From Gammaproteobacteria bacterium UBA6968 (GTDB taxonomy: Bacteria > Pseudomonadota > Gammaproteobacteria > Pseudomonadales > Azotimanducaceae), in contig DJYW01000169.1 in assembly GCA_002450255.1 (NCBI GenBank), positions 1-17,062 on the forward strand: a DNA stretch of 17,062 nt, read 5' to 3'. The notes beneath the pieces are model-generated. The model worked only from the letters and a program-made list of their open reading frames with translations. It was not told the DNA's origin and searched no databases. How positions within the stretch are numbered: the stretch's first letter is position 1; each line of letters opens with the position of its first letter. This document shows positions 6,916 to 15,900 of the stretch, piece after piece. A program made the position numbers and the translations under genes.

Positions 6916-6973
6916 AGGTCGACGGAATGACCGGCACGCAACTCAGTACCACCAGACTACCCCGTCGACTTTT
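6916..6973 (+). terminator. Hairpin with short T run between dnaX and ybaB
   Basis: GTCGACGG (6918-6925) and CCGTCGAC (6962-6969) are perfect inverted repeats right after the dnaX stop. One G-T and one A-T pair extend the stem outward, and TTTT (6970-6973) follows. The 36-base loop and short T run make it a weak terminator or attenuator candidate. If it works, it would lower read-through from dnaX into ybaB-recR. Confidence 0.35.
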
Positions 6974-7074
6974 GGAAGGGTGAAGTGGTAATGACTTGAT
7001 ACACACGTGAAGAGTCGAATAATGAAGAAGTTTAGAAAAACAATCACAAGCAGCGTGGATCGAGAAATAAAGAT

Positions 7075-7404
7075 ATGAAAGATTTCAGCGAAATGATGCA
7101 ACAAGCGCAAAAGATGCAGGCCCAGTTGGTGGAGGCCCAGGAAGAAATTGCGCGCATGGAAATTGAAGGCGAGAGCGGGGCTGGGATGGTTAAGGTGACT
7201 ATGAATGGGCGCCACGAAGTGAAACGGGTCAAGCTGACGCCGGAACTGATGAGCGAAGAAACCGCCATTTTAGAGGATCTGATCGCCGCCGCAGTAAACG
7301 ACTGTGTGCGCCGCTTGGAAAAAGCGCAGCAAGCAAGGATGAGTAGCCTCGGTGCGGGATTACCCGGTGGAATTGATCTCCCGTTTGGCAAGATGCCGTT
7401 CTAA
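7075..7404 (+). CDS. ybaB: YbaB/EbfC family nucleoid-associated protein
   Basis: Small DNA-binding protein of 109 residues, the usual length for YbaB/EbfC; family members bind DNA as dimers and have been linked to nucleoid organisation and recombination. The first 30 residues form the typical Met/Gln-rich helix ([16 protein letters not shown]). A beta-hairpin region follows ([17 protein letters not shown]) and then an acidic helix (about 60-90). The tail [15 protein letters not shown] is also typical. It sits between dnaX and recR, its conserved place. Its TAA overlaps the recR ATG (TAATG, 7402-7406), which suggests translational coupling. The ribosome-binding site is weak, but no better in-frame start exists upstream. 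Confidence 0.95.
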   Translation: MKDFSEMMQQAQKMQAQLVEAQEEIARMEIEGESGAGMVKVTMNGRHEVKRVKLTPELMSEETAILEDLIAAAVNDCVRRLEKAQQARMSSLGAGLPGGIDLPFGKMPF

Positions 7405-8018
7405 TGGCATTGATCGATGATTTAGTCAGTGCGCTACAAACCTTGCCTGGGGTAGGGCCCAAAAGTGCGCAGCGGATGGCGCTGTACCTGCTGCAGCGAG
7501 ACAGAGATGGCGGTAACCATTTAGGTCAGGTTTTGCAGACTGCAATGGCCGAGGTGCGTCAATGTGAGCGGTGCCGCAATTTGACCGAAACGCCGGTGTG
7601 TCGTTTGTGTAGCGATCCGCGGCGGGAGACCACAACTCTATGTATTGTCGAATCGCCTGCCGACGTCTTAGCTCTGGAGCAAGCCGGCGGATTTGCTGGC
7701 CAGTATTTTGTTTTACATGGTCATCTTTCGCCTATCGATGGCATTGGTCCTAGCGAATTAGGTATGGACGCGCTGCGAAAACGGGTAAGCGATTTGTTTT
7801 TACAAGAAATCATTCTGGCCACGAACCCGACGGTAGAAGGCGAAGCAACAGCGCATTACATAAGCGCTATGTTTAGCGAAGCAGTTGGCGGTGAGCAACC
7901 TGTGCGGATCAGCCGGATAGCGCACGGCGTGCCGCTTGGTAGCGAGATCGAATTTACCGACGGCGGGACGCTGTCTCACGCATTACAAGGCAGACGGGTA
8001 TTGCATGCAGTGGATTGA
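7404..8018 (+). CDS. recR: Recombination mediator RecR
   Basis: Part of the RecFOR pathway that loads RecA on gapped DNA; RecR forms a ring and joins RecO or RecF. The 204-residue product (E. coli 201) has a helix-hairpin-helix ([16 protein letters not shown], 11-26), a four-Cys zinc finger (Cys54, Cys57, Cys66, Cys69) and a Toprim domain beginning at about 77 ([15 protein letters not shown]). The motif [12 protein letters not shown] and the C-terminal IARIAHG-like segment, here [16 protein letters not shown], are classical RecR. The start overlaps the ybaB stop. The end overlaps the start of rnd by 14 bases, so ybaB-recR-rnd is probably one transcript. Confidence 0.97.
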   Translation: MALIDDLVSALQTLPGVGPKSAQRMALYLLQRDRDGGNHLGQVLQTAMAEVRQCERCRNLTETPVCRLCSDPRRETTTLCIVESPADVLALEQAGGFAGQYFVLHGHLSPIDGIGPSELGMDALRKRVSDLFLQEIILATNPTVEGEATAHYISAMFSEAVGGEQPVRISRIAHGVPLGSEIEFTDGGTLSHALQGRRVLHAVD

Positions 8019-9093
8019 AGATTCCCGAGGACTCGAGAGAGTCTGCGCAACGTTTGATGATGAGATTGGCCTGGATACAGAGTTTATTCGTACCGATACC
8101 TTTTATCCTGTGCCGGGGCTGTACCAGATCGCTACGGCCGAAACGTTCTTTCTCCTGGATCCGCTCACAATCGATAACTGGCAGCCTTTTATAGAGTATC
8201 TTGCAGACCCCAAGCATACGTTGGTCATGCATGCCTGCCAGGAAGATCTCGAACTGTTGTTCCACCATCTCGGGACGCGTCCCGCTAATGTCTTCGATAC
8301 GCAAGTTGCGCAAGCCTTTGTGAGTGTTGACTACAGTCTGAGTTACGCGAATTTGGTGGCGCAGCGATTGGGCGTGGTCTTGGAGAAGCAGGCGACTCGC
8401 TCAAATTGGCTGCAACGGCCGCTTACTGAGCGACAACTGGCTTACGCCGTTGATGATGTCCGTTATCTGCTAGCCCTAGCACGACAGCTTAACGACGATC
8501 TGAGAGATACGCAGCGGTTGGCTTGGTTCCGGCAGGAAATGCGTCAGCGCGGCCATTATGTCGAAGGTGATCCGGCCCTCTATTACAAGAGCGTTAAAAA
8601 GGCCTGGAGTTTGATGCCTGGTGAACTCGCGGTGTTGCAGCACTTATGCGCGTGGCGAGAAGCAGTTGCACGCAGCGAGGATGTGCCACGCGGGCGAGTG
8701 ATCAAAGACGCGCATCTATTCGAGTTTGCGAAACTGCCTGATCTGACTGCAGCAACGCTGCAAACCATGCTGCCACCCAGCGCGACTCGACGCTACGGTG
8801 ATGCGCTGCTGACGCATCACCGGGAAGGGTTGTTGCGGCCGCAGATGTCGCGGCTCGATCCACCGCTGAGTGCGGTGGAGAATGCGCGAGTCAAAGCACT
8901 CCGCAGTGTCGCCTCAAGTTTAGCCGATGACCTTGGGTTAGCGCCGGAGTTACTGGCACGCAAGCGAGATGTGGAAGCTTGCGTTAGGCATTATGCCAAA
9001 ACAGCTGAGCTCACCCCGCTTTATGATGGTTGGCGTGGCCAACTCTTAGGCGACCAGTTCAAAGAACAATTCACCCAGAACGGGGCCGCCTAA
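8005..9093 (+). CDS. rnd: Ribonuclease D
   Basis: 3'-5' exoribonuclease that helps mature tRNA and other stable RNA ends. The 362-residue protein (E. coli 375) shows the DEDDy catalytic set: Asp24 and Glu26 (IGLDTEF), Asp81 ([10 protein letters not shown]), Tyr147 and Asp151 ([10 protein letters not shown]). These match the spacing of the E. coli residues with a constant offset of four. An HRDC domain follows at about 205-285. The ATG at 8005, inside the end of recR, is chosen. An in-frame ATG at 7936 would add 23 residues encoded inside recR that the family lacks. ACGGG (7994-7998) is a fair ribosome-binding site, and coupling to recR translation is likely. Confidence 0.94.
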   Translation: MQWIEDSRGLERVCATFDDEIGLDTEFIRTDTFYPVPGLYQIATAETFFLLDPLTIDNWQPFIEYLADPKHTLVMHACQEDLELLFHHLGTRPANVFDTQVAQAFVSVDYSLSYANLVAQRLGVVLEKQATRSNWLQRPLTERQLAYAVDDVRYLLALARQLNDDLRDTQRLAWFRQEMRQRGHYVEGDPALYYKSVKKAWSLMPGELAVLQHLCAWREAVARSEDVPRGRVIKDAHLFEFAKLPDLTAATLQTMLPPSATRRYGDALLTHHREGLLRPQMSRLDPPLSAVENARVKALRSVASSLADDLGLAPELLARKRDVEACVRHYAKTAELTPLYDGWRGQLLGDQFKEQFTQNGAA

Positions 9094-9160
9094 TGCTTTG
9101 CAATGCAGACGGACGAACTAATAACCGGTGATAACCGCATAGCAATCGGAAACACTAAGT

Positions 9161-9454
9161 ATGACCGAACCAAACGCCGTAACAGTCAATATATTTCGCA
9201 GCAGCAAACGCAGCGAGACCTACCTCTTCCTGCCGGAAAATGCCGAGTTCAATGACTTACCGGAAGCATTGCGAAAGACCTTCGGGCGACCCATCGCAGC
9301 CATGTCGCTAGCGCTAACACCGAATCGCAAATTAGCTCGAGCAGAAGCACCCAAAGTATTGGCAGCACTGGCAGCGCAAGGGTTTTATCTGCAGGTACCG
9401 CCGCCCACGGAACACTCTGATATTCCGAAGCTACCTGAAGAGCTACTGCAATGA
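9161..9454 (+). CDS. ycgL: YcgL family protein
   Basis: Small conserved gammaproteobacterial protein of unknown function, 97 residues (E. coli about 108). The family pattern is clear: an early beta strand (VNIFRSSKRSETYLFL), then LPEALRKTFGRP, a central MSLALTPNRKLARA segment and AALAAQGFYLQVPPP. It lies 67 bases after rnd, as in many pseudomonads and relatives. Its TGA overlaps the ycgN ATG (ATGA, 9451-9454). GGAA about ten bases upstream is a modest ribosome-binding site. Linkage to rnd has suggested a role in RNA metabolism, which is unproven. Confidence 0.9.
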   Translation: MTEPNAVTVNIFRSSKRSETYLFLPENAEFNDLPEALRKTFGRPIAAMSLALTPNRKLARAEAPKVLAALAAQGFYLQVPPPTEHSDIPKLPEELLQ

Positions 9455-9891
9455 CCCGTTTCTGGGAAACCAAAATCCTGGATGAGATGAATCAGCAGGA
9501 ATGGGAGAGTTTGTGTGATGGATGCGCCCGCTGTTGCATGGTCAAACTGCAGGATGAGGACACCGAGATTGTGCACTACACGGCCTTGGTCTGTGATTTG
9601 CTGGATCAATCAAGTTGTCGATGCACTCGTTATCCTGAGCGTCATCAACTGGTACCGAACTGTGTGATCATGAACCCAGAACGTGCCCGCTCATTTGATT
9701 GGCTGCCGACGACATGTGCCTATCGAACGCTGGCTGAAGGGCGCCCCCTTGCCTGGTGGCATCCGTTGGTTAGCGGCTCGGACGAAACCGTGCACGAAGC
9801 GGGGATATCCGTCCGTGGCAAGGTCATTGCAGAGTCAGAAGTGCATGAGGATGAAGCGCAGGAAATGTTAATTGACTGGGTACAGATTTAA
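9451..9891 (+). CDS. ycgN: YcgN, UPF0260 family cysteine-cluster protein
   Basis: A 146-residue protein of the UPF0260/zinc- or iron-chelating cluster family (E. coli YcgN about 153 residues). The N-terminal signature WESLCDGCARCCMVKLQDED carries the clustered cysteines. Further cysteines follow in CDLLDQSSCRCTRYPERHQL, in PNCV and in LPTTCAYR. The segments WHPLVSGS and ISVRGKVIAESEV are near-identical in pattern to E. coli YcgN. It probably binds a metal through these cysteines; the function is not established. It overlaps ycgL by four bases and is therefore likely coupled to it. Confidence 0.93.
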   Translation: MTRFWETKILDEMNQQEWESLCDGCARCCMVKLQDEDTEIVHYTALVCDLLDQSSCRCTRYPERHQLVPNCVIMNPERARSFDWLPTTCAYRTLAEGRPLAWWHPLVSGSDETVHEAGISVRGKVIAESEVHEDEAQEMLIDWVQI

Positions 9892-9934
9892 GCCAGGCTA
9901 TGGATAAGATTCATAGATCAATACTGGACCTGCG

Positions 9935-9981
9935 GGTTCTTCCTCGAGAAATCCGGTTGTTAAAAAAGAACCATCGAGAAA
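9935..9981. repeat. Inverted and direct repeats after ycgN
   Basis: GGTTCTT (9935-9941) and AAGAACC (9966-9972) are perfect inverted repeats around 24 bases. TCGAGAAA occurs twice, at 9944-9951 and 9974-9981, exactly 30 bases apart. No T run follows, so this is not a clear terminator. It lies just upstream of the small membrane protein gene and could be an operator or a decayed repeat. Confidence 0.35.
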
Positions 9982-9991
9982 GGTGGCTAGT

Positions 9992-10360
9992 GTGACGGAT
10001 TTGTCAGCTTATTCGCTTGCCTGGTGGATTATTGTAGCTTGTGTTTTGCTTGCAGTGATGAGCCTGACTTTCGTGTGGCCGCGACATCGTGACCAACCCA
10101 AATCGCGGCTAGACCAATGGTTCAAATCGTTCTTCATCTATTTCGCGGTCTTGAGTCTAACCGTGCCCGCACCTGTGCCTAATGTCGCTGACCATTATGC
10201 GCCAGCTTTGGTGGTTTGGGTCTTCGAGGAGTTTTTTCAAACGGTTGGCGCACCTGAGCAAAGCCAAGTTTTGCTGCTCGGGGGCTTGCTGGGGGCAATG
10301 TTCCTGGCGGTAGTGCGCGTATGTTTCTGGCGGGCGCGGCCCGTATCGGAAGGGCAATAG
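9992..10360 (+). CDS. Unrecognised small membrane protein
   Basis: I do not recognise this 122-residue protein. It has two strong hydrophobic segments, at about 9-29 (LAWWIIVACVLLAVMSLTFV) and 92-113 (VLLLGGLLGAMFLAVVRVCF). A weaker one lies at about 44-59 (FKSFFIYFAVLSLTVP). Between them is an aromatic, acidic stretch (VVWVFEEFFQTVG). Positive residues after the first segment (RHRDQPKSR) and at the end (FWRARP) suggest these sides are cytoplasmic. The start is uncertain: GTG at 9992 is preferred because AGGTGG (9981-9986) lies just upstream, but an in-frame GTG at 9983 is possible. It stands alone between ycgN and the gene-free stretch before the MoxR operon. Confidence 0.65.
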   Translation: MTDLSAYSLAWWIIVACVLLAVMSLTFVWPRHRDQPKSRLDQWFKSFFIYFAVLSLTVPAPVPNVADHYAPALVVWVFEEFFQTVGAPEQSQVLLLGGLLGAMFLAVVRVCFWRARPVSEGQ

Positions 10361-10662
10361 GCGTTGGTTGCGCGGCCCCCCATCGCTACATTAAAGTAAG
10401 TGGCTGGGCGTAGCTGCAAAAACGGTTTAAGTGTCGTCAAGCGTGCACCCGGTTCTGCGAGCTATGTTACTCGTAAGATCCATCTAAGCGTGCAGTAAAT
10501 CGTCCGATGGCCGGATTTAATGACGGGGTTGAAGCGCGTCGCTAACCGTCCGCTACGGCAGTATCGAGCACTTAGTTAAGCACGGAGCTAAGTCGAGCGC
10601 GGAGACGCGAAGCAAAGTAACACGCGTCAAGCGTACATACACGAACGAGAGAGAGTCGCTGA
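10361..10662. other. Gene-free stretch with short repeats before the MoxR operon
   Basis: No coding region or RNA gene is seen in these 302 bases. Three related copies of a short motif occur: CGTCAAGCGTGCA (10435-10447), AAGCGTGCA (10486-10494) and CGTCAAGCGTACA (10625-10637). A perfect inverted repeat ACTTAG/CTAAGT (10570-10575 with 10588-10593) is flanked by TCGAGC on both sides. The stretch probably carries the promoter of the MoxR/VWA operon, but I cannot point to a convincing -35/-10 pair. A purine-rich GAGAGAGAG precedes the next start codon. Confidence 0.4.
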
Positions 10663-11511
10663 ATGATTTTTGATAGTACTGATTCCTATATCTCAACCGA
10701 CGAACTGAGCATGGCAGTTGACGCCGCGGTTCGCCTGGAAAAGCCGCTGCTAATTAAAGGTGAACCAGGCACGGGTAAGACCATGCTGGCCATCGAAGTT
10801 GCGAAAGCTCTCAATATGCCGCTGTTAGAATGGCATATTAAATCGACAACCAAAGCGATCAACGGCCTGTACGAGTACGATGCAGTATCGCGCTTGCGCG
10901 ACTCTCAGTTGGGTGACGAACGAGTCAAAGACATTCGGAACTACATTAAGAAAGGTAAGCTCTGGGAAGCGTTTGAAGCTGAAGAGCGAGTGGTTTTGCT
11001 GATCGACGAAATCGATAAGGCAGACATCGAATTCCCGAATGACTTGTTGCAAGAAATCGATCGCATGGAATTCTTTGTTTACGAACTGGGTGAAACCATC
11101 AAGGCGAAGCAGCGCCCCATTGTCATCATTACCTCGAACAACGAAAAAGAATTGCCTGACGCATTTCTACGTCGCTGCTTCTTCCACTTTATTAACTTCC
11201 CGGACCGAGAAACCATGCAGCAAATCGTTGATGTGCATTTCCCAAGCGTGAAGCAGGAGATGGTTAAAGAAGCGATGGAGATTTTTTTCGATGTCCGCAA
11301 GGTGCCTGGTCTTAAGAAAAAACCGTCTACTTCCGAGCTGATCGATTGGTTAAAGCTACTCATGGCGGACGATATACCGGACGAAATTTTGACCAACAGA
11401 GATGCGAGCAAAGCGATACCGCCACTTTACGGTGCACTGGTTAAGAACGAGCAGGACGTGCATTTGTTAGAACGTCTCGCCTTTATGAATCGTCGTGATA
11501 GTCGAGGTTAA
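10663..11511 (+). CDS. MoxR-family AAA+ ATPase
   Basis: ATP-driven chaperone-like protein of the MoxR family; members act with a VWA protein to mature or insert metal cofactors into client complexes. The 282-residue protein shows Walker A GEPGTGKT (33-40), Walker B VVLLIDEIDKAD (110-121), sensor 1 TSNN (157-160) and the arginine-finger segment FLRRC (169-172). A helical lid follows with a sensor-2-like region near 220-235. It has no transmembrane segment. The VWA partner starts three bases after its TAA, so the two are co-expressed. The subfamily is uncertain, since no cofactor-dependent oxidase or dehydrogenase gene is nearby to reveal the client. Confidence 0.92.
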   Translation: MIFDSTDSYISTDELSMAVDAAVRLEKPLLIKGEPGTGKTMLAIEVAKALNMPLLEWHIKSTTKAINGLYEYDAVSRLRDSQLGDERVKDIRNYIKKGKLWEAFEAEERVVLLIDEIDKADIEFPNDLLQEIDRMEFFVYELGETIKAKQRPIVIITSNNEKELPDAFLRRCFFHFINFPDRETMQQIVDVHFPSVKQEMVKEAMEIFFDVRKVPGLKKKPSTSELIDWLKLLMADDIPDEILTNRDASKAIPPLYGALVKNEQDVHLLERLAFMNRRDSRG

Positions 11512-11514
11512 CGT

Positions 11515-12684
11515 ATGTTAATTAATTTCTTCCTTACCCTTAGGAAGTATAAGCTACCCGTTACCATTCGGGAGCTTATGGATCTGCTGGCTGGCCTGCA
11601 AAATCATCTGGTTTATGCCAACGTAGATGACTTTTATCTGCTAAGCCGAACGGCGCTGGTGAAGGACGAAAAGAATTACGACAAGTTTGATCGTGCTTTT
11701 AGCGCCTATTTTAAAGGCCTAGACGATCTACAAGGGCTGTTAGAGAGTTTGATCCCGGATGAATGGCTACGCCATGAATTCGAAAAGTCGTTGAGCGCTG
11801 AAGATCTTAAACAGATTGAGTCGCTTGGTGGCTTGGAAAAACTTATTGAAGCGTTCAAAAAGGCCAAAGAAGAAGCGGAAGCTCAGGAAGCTAAAGAAGG
11901 CCAGGAAGGCAAGGATGGAGACGTAGGTAATCAGGACCGTGAAGGCAAAGATGGCCCGGGGGGGCAAGGTAAGGGCAAGAAGAAAAAAGCTCGCAAGGTC
12001 TGGGATGAGCGGCAATACAAAAATCTAGATGACTCTGTCGAGCTCGGTACTCGAAATATAAAGCTGGCTTTGCGCCGCTTACGCAAGTTTGCGCGCACCG
12101 GCGTTGACGACGAGTTGGATATCCACGACACGATTCGTTCTACCGCTCATAACGGCGGTATGTTGGACATAAAAATGCGCCCAGAGCGCCGCAACACAGT
12201 TAAAGTCTTGTTGTTCCTTGATATAGGCGGATCGATGGATGCGCACGTGAAGATTTGTGAGGAACTGTTTTCCGCGTCGCGCACCGAATTCAAGCATCTA
12301 GAAAGTTTCTACTTCCACAATTTCATTTATGAATCGGTATGGAAGGATAATCGTCGTCGTATGAGCGAACGCCTGCCAACGCTGGAAATACTGAATAAGT
12401 ATTCGCAGGACTATAAGGTGGTCTTCGTCGGAGACGCGACCATGGCCCCTTACGAGATTACGCATGCAGGTGGCAGCGTCGAGCACTGGAATGAAGAGCC
12501 AGGTTCGGCGTGGATGGATCGGTTCCGCACCATTTACGATAAAGTTATCTGGCTTAATCCGACGCCGCAGGAAACCTGGGAGTATTCGTCCTCGGTCATG
12601 ATGACTCAGGAGTTGGTTGGCGGAAGCATGTATCCGCTGACTATCAAAGGTCTGGAAGAAGGGATGGGCGAGCTTTCTAAGTAG
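11515..12684 (+). CDS. VWA-domain protein, CoxE-like partner of MoxR
   Basis: Metal-binding adaptor thought to work with the upstream ATPase; 389 residues, soluble. An all-helical N-terminal region (about 1-115) is followed by a charged Glu/Lys/Gly-rich linker (about 116-162, ending in GKGKKKKARK). The conserved VWA region runs from about 165 to 389. The MIDAS-type motif reads DIGGS (236-240), so the first Ser of the usual DxSxS is Gly. A later FVGDATM (304-310) could supply the Asp/Thr ligand. GAGG (11504-11507) sits seven bases before the ATG. It is very likely an operon with the MoxR gene. The next gene, hrpA, starts 226 bases later; a small GCCC/GGGC hairpin follows the stop but without a T run. 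Confidence 0.9.
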   Translation: MLINFFLTLRKYKLPVTIRELMDLLAGLQNHLVYANVDDFYLLSRTALVKDEKNYDKFDRAFSAYFKGLDDLQGLLESLIPDEWLRHEFEKSLSAEDLKQIESLGGLEKLIEAFKKAKEEAEAQEAKEGQEGKDGDVGNQDREGKDGPGGQGKGKKKKARKVWDERQYKNLDDSVELGTRNIKLALRRLRKFARTGVDDELDIHDTIRSTAHNGGMLDIKMRPERRNTVKVLLFLDIGGSMDAHVKICEELFSASRTEFKHLESFYFHNFIYESVWKDNRRRMSERLPTLEILNKYSQDYKVVFVGDATMAPYEITHAGGSVEHWNEEPGSAWMDRFRTIYDKVIWLNPTPQETWEYSSSVMMTQELVGGSMYPLTIKGLEEGMGELSK

Positions 12685-12843
12685 CCGCCAGTTAGAAGCC
12701 CGGCTTTACTAGGGCCGCTAGCGAGCGTCGTCAAATTTCTTACCGTTGCCCAGCTTTTTGTAGCATAAAACGATGCCGGCTCGTGCACAGCGGCAGCGGC
12801 GAGGCGGTGTGTTACCACTACAATGCAAACGGTCTAGCGCCGT

Positions 12844-12857
12844 GTCGCGATCGCGAC
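12844..12857. repeat. Perfect 14-base palindrome upstream of hrpA
   Basis: GTCGCGATCGCGAC is fully self-complementary and lies about 54 bases before the chosen hrpA start. Its core GCGATCGC is the sequence abundant as HIP1 in cyanobacteria, but here I find no series of such copies. It could be an operator or a methylation target (it contains GATC), or it could be chance in GC-rich DNA. Confidence 0.35.
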
Positions 12858-12910
12858 GGCTAACCTCCAGCAGATCACTCAACCATTTAATTACCGCCCG
12901 ATACAATGCG

Positions 12911-15900
12911 ATGAAGGGTTCAAGTTCAGCAATAAAGCCAACTCTCGAACCTTCGAGCGTAATGCGACGCGATCTTTATCGCTTGCGACGGCGCACCGAT
13001 CACCCCAAATTCGCTGAAGAATACGCTGCCTCAAGCCGGCAGCGCGAGCAACGCCAGCAAGCAGCTGACCGTCTCAACGGCTCACTTACCGCCGGGTTAC
13101 CCGTTAGCGAAGTTGGCGATGACCTGGTTGCTGCGGTTCGTGCTAATCCAGTGGTCATTGTTGCGGGTGAAACTGGTTCAGGTAAGACCACCCAGCTCCC
13201 CAAAGTATGTCTAAAAGCTGGGCTCGGCGTCGGCGGGATGATAGGTCATACCCAACCACGTCGAATCGCGGCCCGTTCGGTTGCCCAGCGCATCGCAGAA
13301 GAGGTCGGCTCGGAAATCGGCCAACAAGTTGGTTATGCGATCCGGTTCAGTGATCAGACTGCCGAGAACACTTTGGTCAAAGTAATGACGGATGGGCTGT
13401 TGTTAACGGAAATCCGGCATGATCCCTACTTAAACGCCTACGACGCGATTATTGTCGACGAAGCTCACGAGCGCAGCCTGAACGTAGATTTCCTTATGGG
13501 TTATCTCAAACAATTGTTGGCAAAACGCAGTGATCTGAAGGTCATTATTACCAGTGCGACCATCGATGTGGACCGGTTTGCCGAGTATTTCTCCGGTGCG
13601 CCCGTTATCAAGGTCGGCGGTCGAACTTTCCCAGTCGAGGTGCATTATCAACCGGCAGAAGAAGACCCTTTGTCGGTAATGGCCTCCACTATCCGCGAGA
13701 TTGATGCGACACCGTTAACGGCAGCGCGGGATATATTGGTCTTTTTCTCCGGCGAGCGAGAAATCTTTGAGGCGAATCACTATTTGCGCAGAGAATTCGC
13801 TGAGCGATTCGAAGTACTGCCGCTATATGCGCGCCTATCCGCGAACGATCAACGTCGCGTGTTCGAGCCATCGAGCCGCCGCCGTCGCATCGTGTTAGCC
13901 ACCAATGTCGCGGAAACATCGCTCACCGTGCCAAACATTGGTTTTGTCATTGATCCGGGATTCGCCCGTATTAGTCGTTACAGCTATCGTTCCAAGTTGC
14001 AGCGTCTCCCAATCGAGCCGATAAGCCAAGCCAGCGCTGATCAGCGCAAAGGTCGTTGTGGCCGGATTGCGCCTGGTGTTTGTTACCGGCTTTATTCGGA
14101 AACCGATTTCTTGAGTCGGCCTGCCTATACAGACGCTGAGATTCGCAGAGTTAATCTGGCTTCGGTGGTTTTGCAGATGCAGGCGTTTCGTTTGGGTGAT
14201 ATTAACCGCTTTCCGTTTATCGACCCACCAGAGCCCCGCGCCATACGAGATGCCTTCCGGTTATTGGATGAGTTAGCTGCTCTGCGAGGCGGCAAGCTCA
14301 CCAAGATTGGTCAGCAAATGGCGCGACTTCCGGTCGATCCGCGCCTCGCTCGGATGCTCATCACTTCGGCTGATTTAGGTTGTTTGAACGAGCTGTTGAT
14401 TATTGTTTCCGGCCTCGCAGTACAGGATCCGCGGGAACGACCCAGCGAAAAAACCGCTGCGGCGGATACAGCGCACGAGCGGTTTCTTGATGAACGCTCA
14501 GATTTCCTCTCGCTGCTTAACCTATGGAAGTGGATTGAAGAGCAGCGCGAGGAGCTAACACGAAATCGGTGGCAGCGGCTGCTGAGCAAGCAATTTGTTA
14601 GTCCGCAAAGAGTCCGCGAATGGCGCGAGTTGCACAGACAATTACGGCTCTCTTGTCGTGATCTCGGTTTGCGGGAAAATCAGGAAGCCGGTTCCTACGA
14701 GCGTATTCACGAAAGTATTTTGAGCGGGTCTCTCAGCCAGATTGCTTGGCATGAAGAACGTGGCAATTATTTGGGCGCGCGCAATTTACGTCTCAATATT
14801 TTTCCAGGATCTGGTCTCGCGAAGAAAAAACCGAAATGGATGGTGGCTGCGGAAGTGGTGGAGACCCGCCGGGTGTTTGCACGCTGCGTTGCACAGGTCG
14901 AAGCGAGTTGGATCGAACGGCAGGCGCAGCATCTGTTAAAGCATCGATTTAGCGAACCTGTATGGAGTGCAAAGCGCGGTGAAGTAATAGCTTATGAAAC
15001 CATCACGCTCTATGGCTTGGTATTGGCGGATCGCCGCCCGGTAGCTTATAGCCGTATCGACCCAAAACACTGTCGCGACCTGTTTATCCGCGATGGTTTG
15101 ATTGCGGGTGCTACGCCTTACCTACCTGACTTTTTGCAGCATAACCTTGAGGCGGTGCGGCGAGTTCAAGACATGGAGGCAAAAGGGCGACGGCGTGATT
15201 TGTTGGTGAGCGACGATCATATATACCAGTTCTATGCCGACCGACTGCCGGCGGAGTTGTGCCGTTCTACCGATTTACGTAAGTGGTTGCGACGCGCCTC
15301 AGCGGCCGCAAAAAACTCGCTCTGGATGCGTGAGGAGGAATTACTTAAGACAGCGTCGATCGCATTAACCCAAACCGATTTCCCGAATGAGATCCAACTG
15401 CAAGGTGTGGCACTCGAGCTGAAGTACCGATTTGCGCCGGGAGAAAAAGATGATGGGATAACCGCATTAGTGCCTGTCGGTTTGTTGAGTGGGATTAGCG
15501 GCGAAGCGCTGCAGTGGTCCGTGCCAGGTTTGTTTCCGGCCGTAATCGAACAGTGGCTCCGCTCGTTGCCAAAGACCAAGCGTCGCACGCTCGCACCACT
15601 CGCCGATAAGGTAGACGAGATTTGTACAGTATTAACCAAGCCGGGGACTTATAGGCAAGGCCGTTTGCTAGCCGCAATGGGGCAGCTTCTGAGTGACCGT
15701 TTTAATGTTGCCGTGACCGCTTCAGATTGGGATGCTGCTCGTGTTGATGAACATCTGCTGGTGAATGTCCGAGTAATTGATGAGGCGGATAAAGTAATTG
15801 GTGAAGGCCGCTGGCTAGATCAGTTGAAACAGCAGTTTGCGCAAACGGCCAATACGAAGAAAACCGCTGACACCAGTTATGAACAACGCGGGCTCAGCAC

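Noticed and set aside
12773..12910. N-terminal extension of HrpA from the ATG at 12773
   Set aside because: The extension is Arg/Ser-rich, unlike HrpA, and includes the 14-base palindrome. The ATG at 12911 gives family length.
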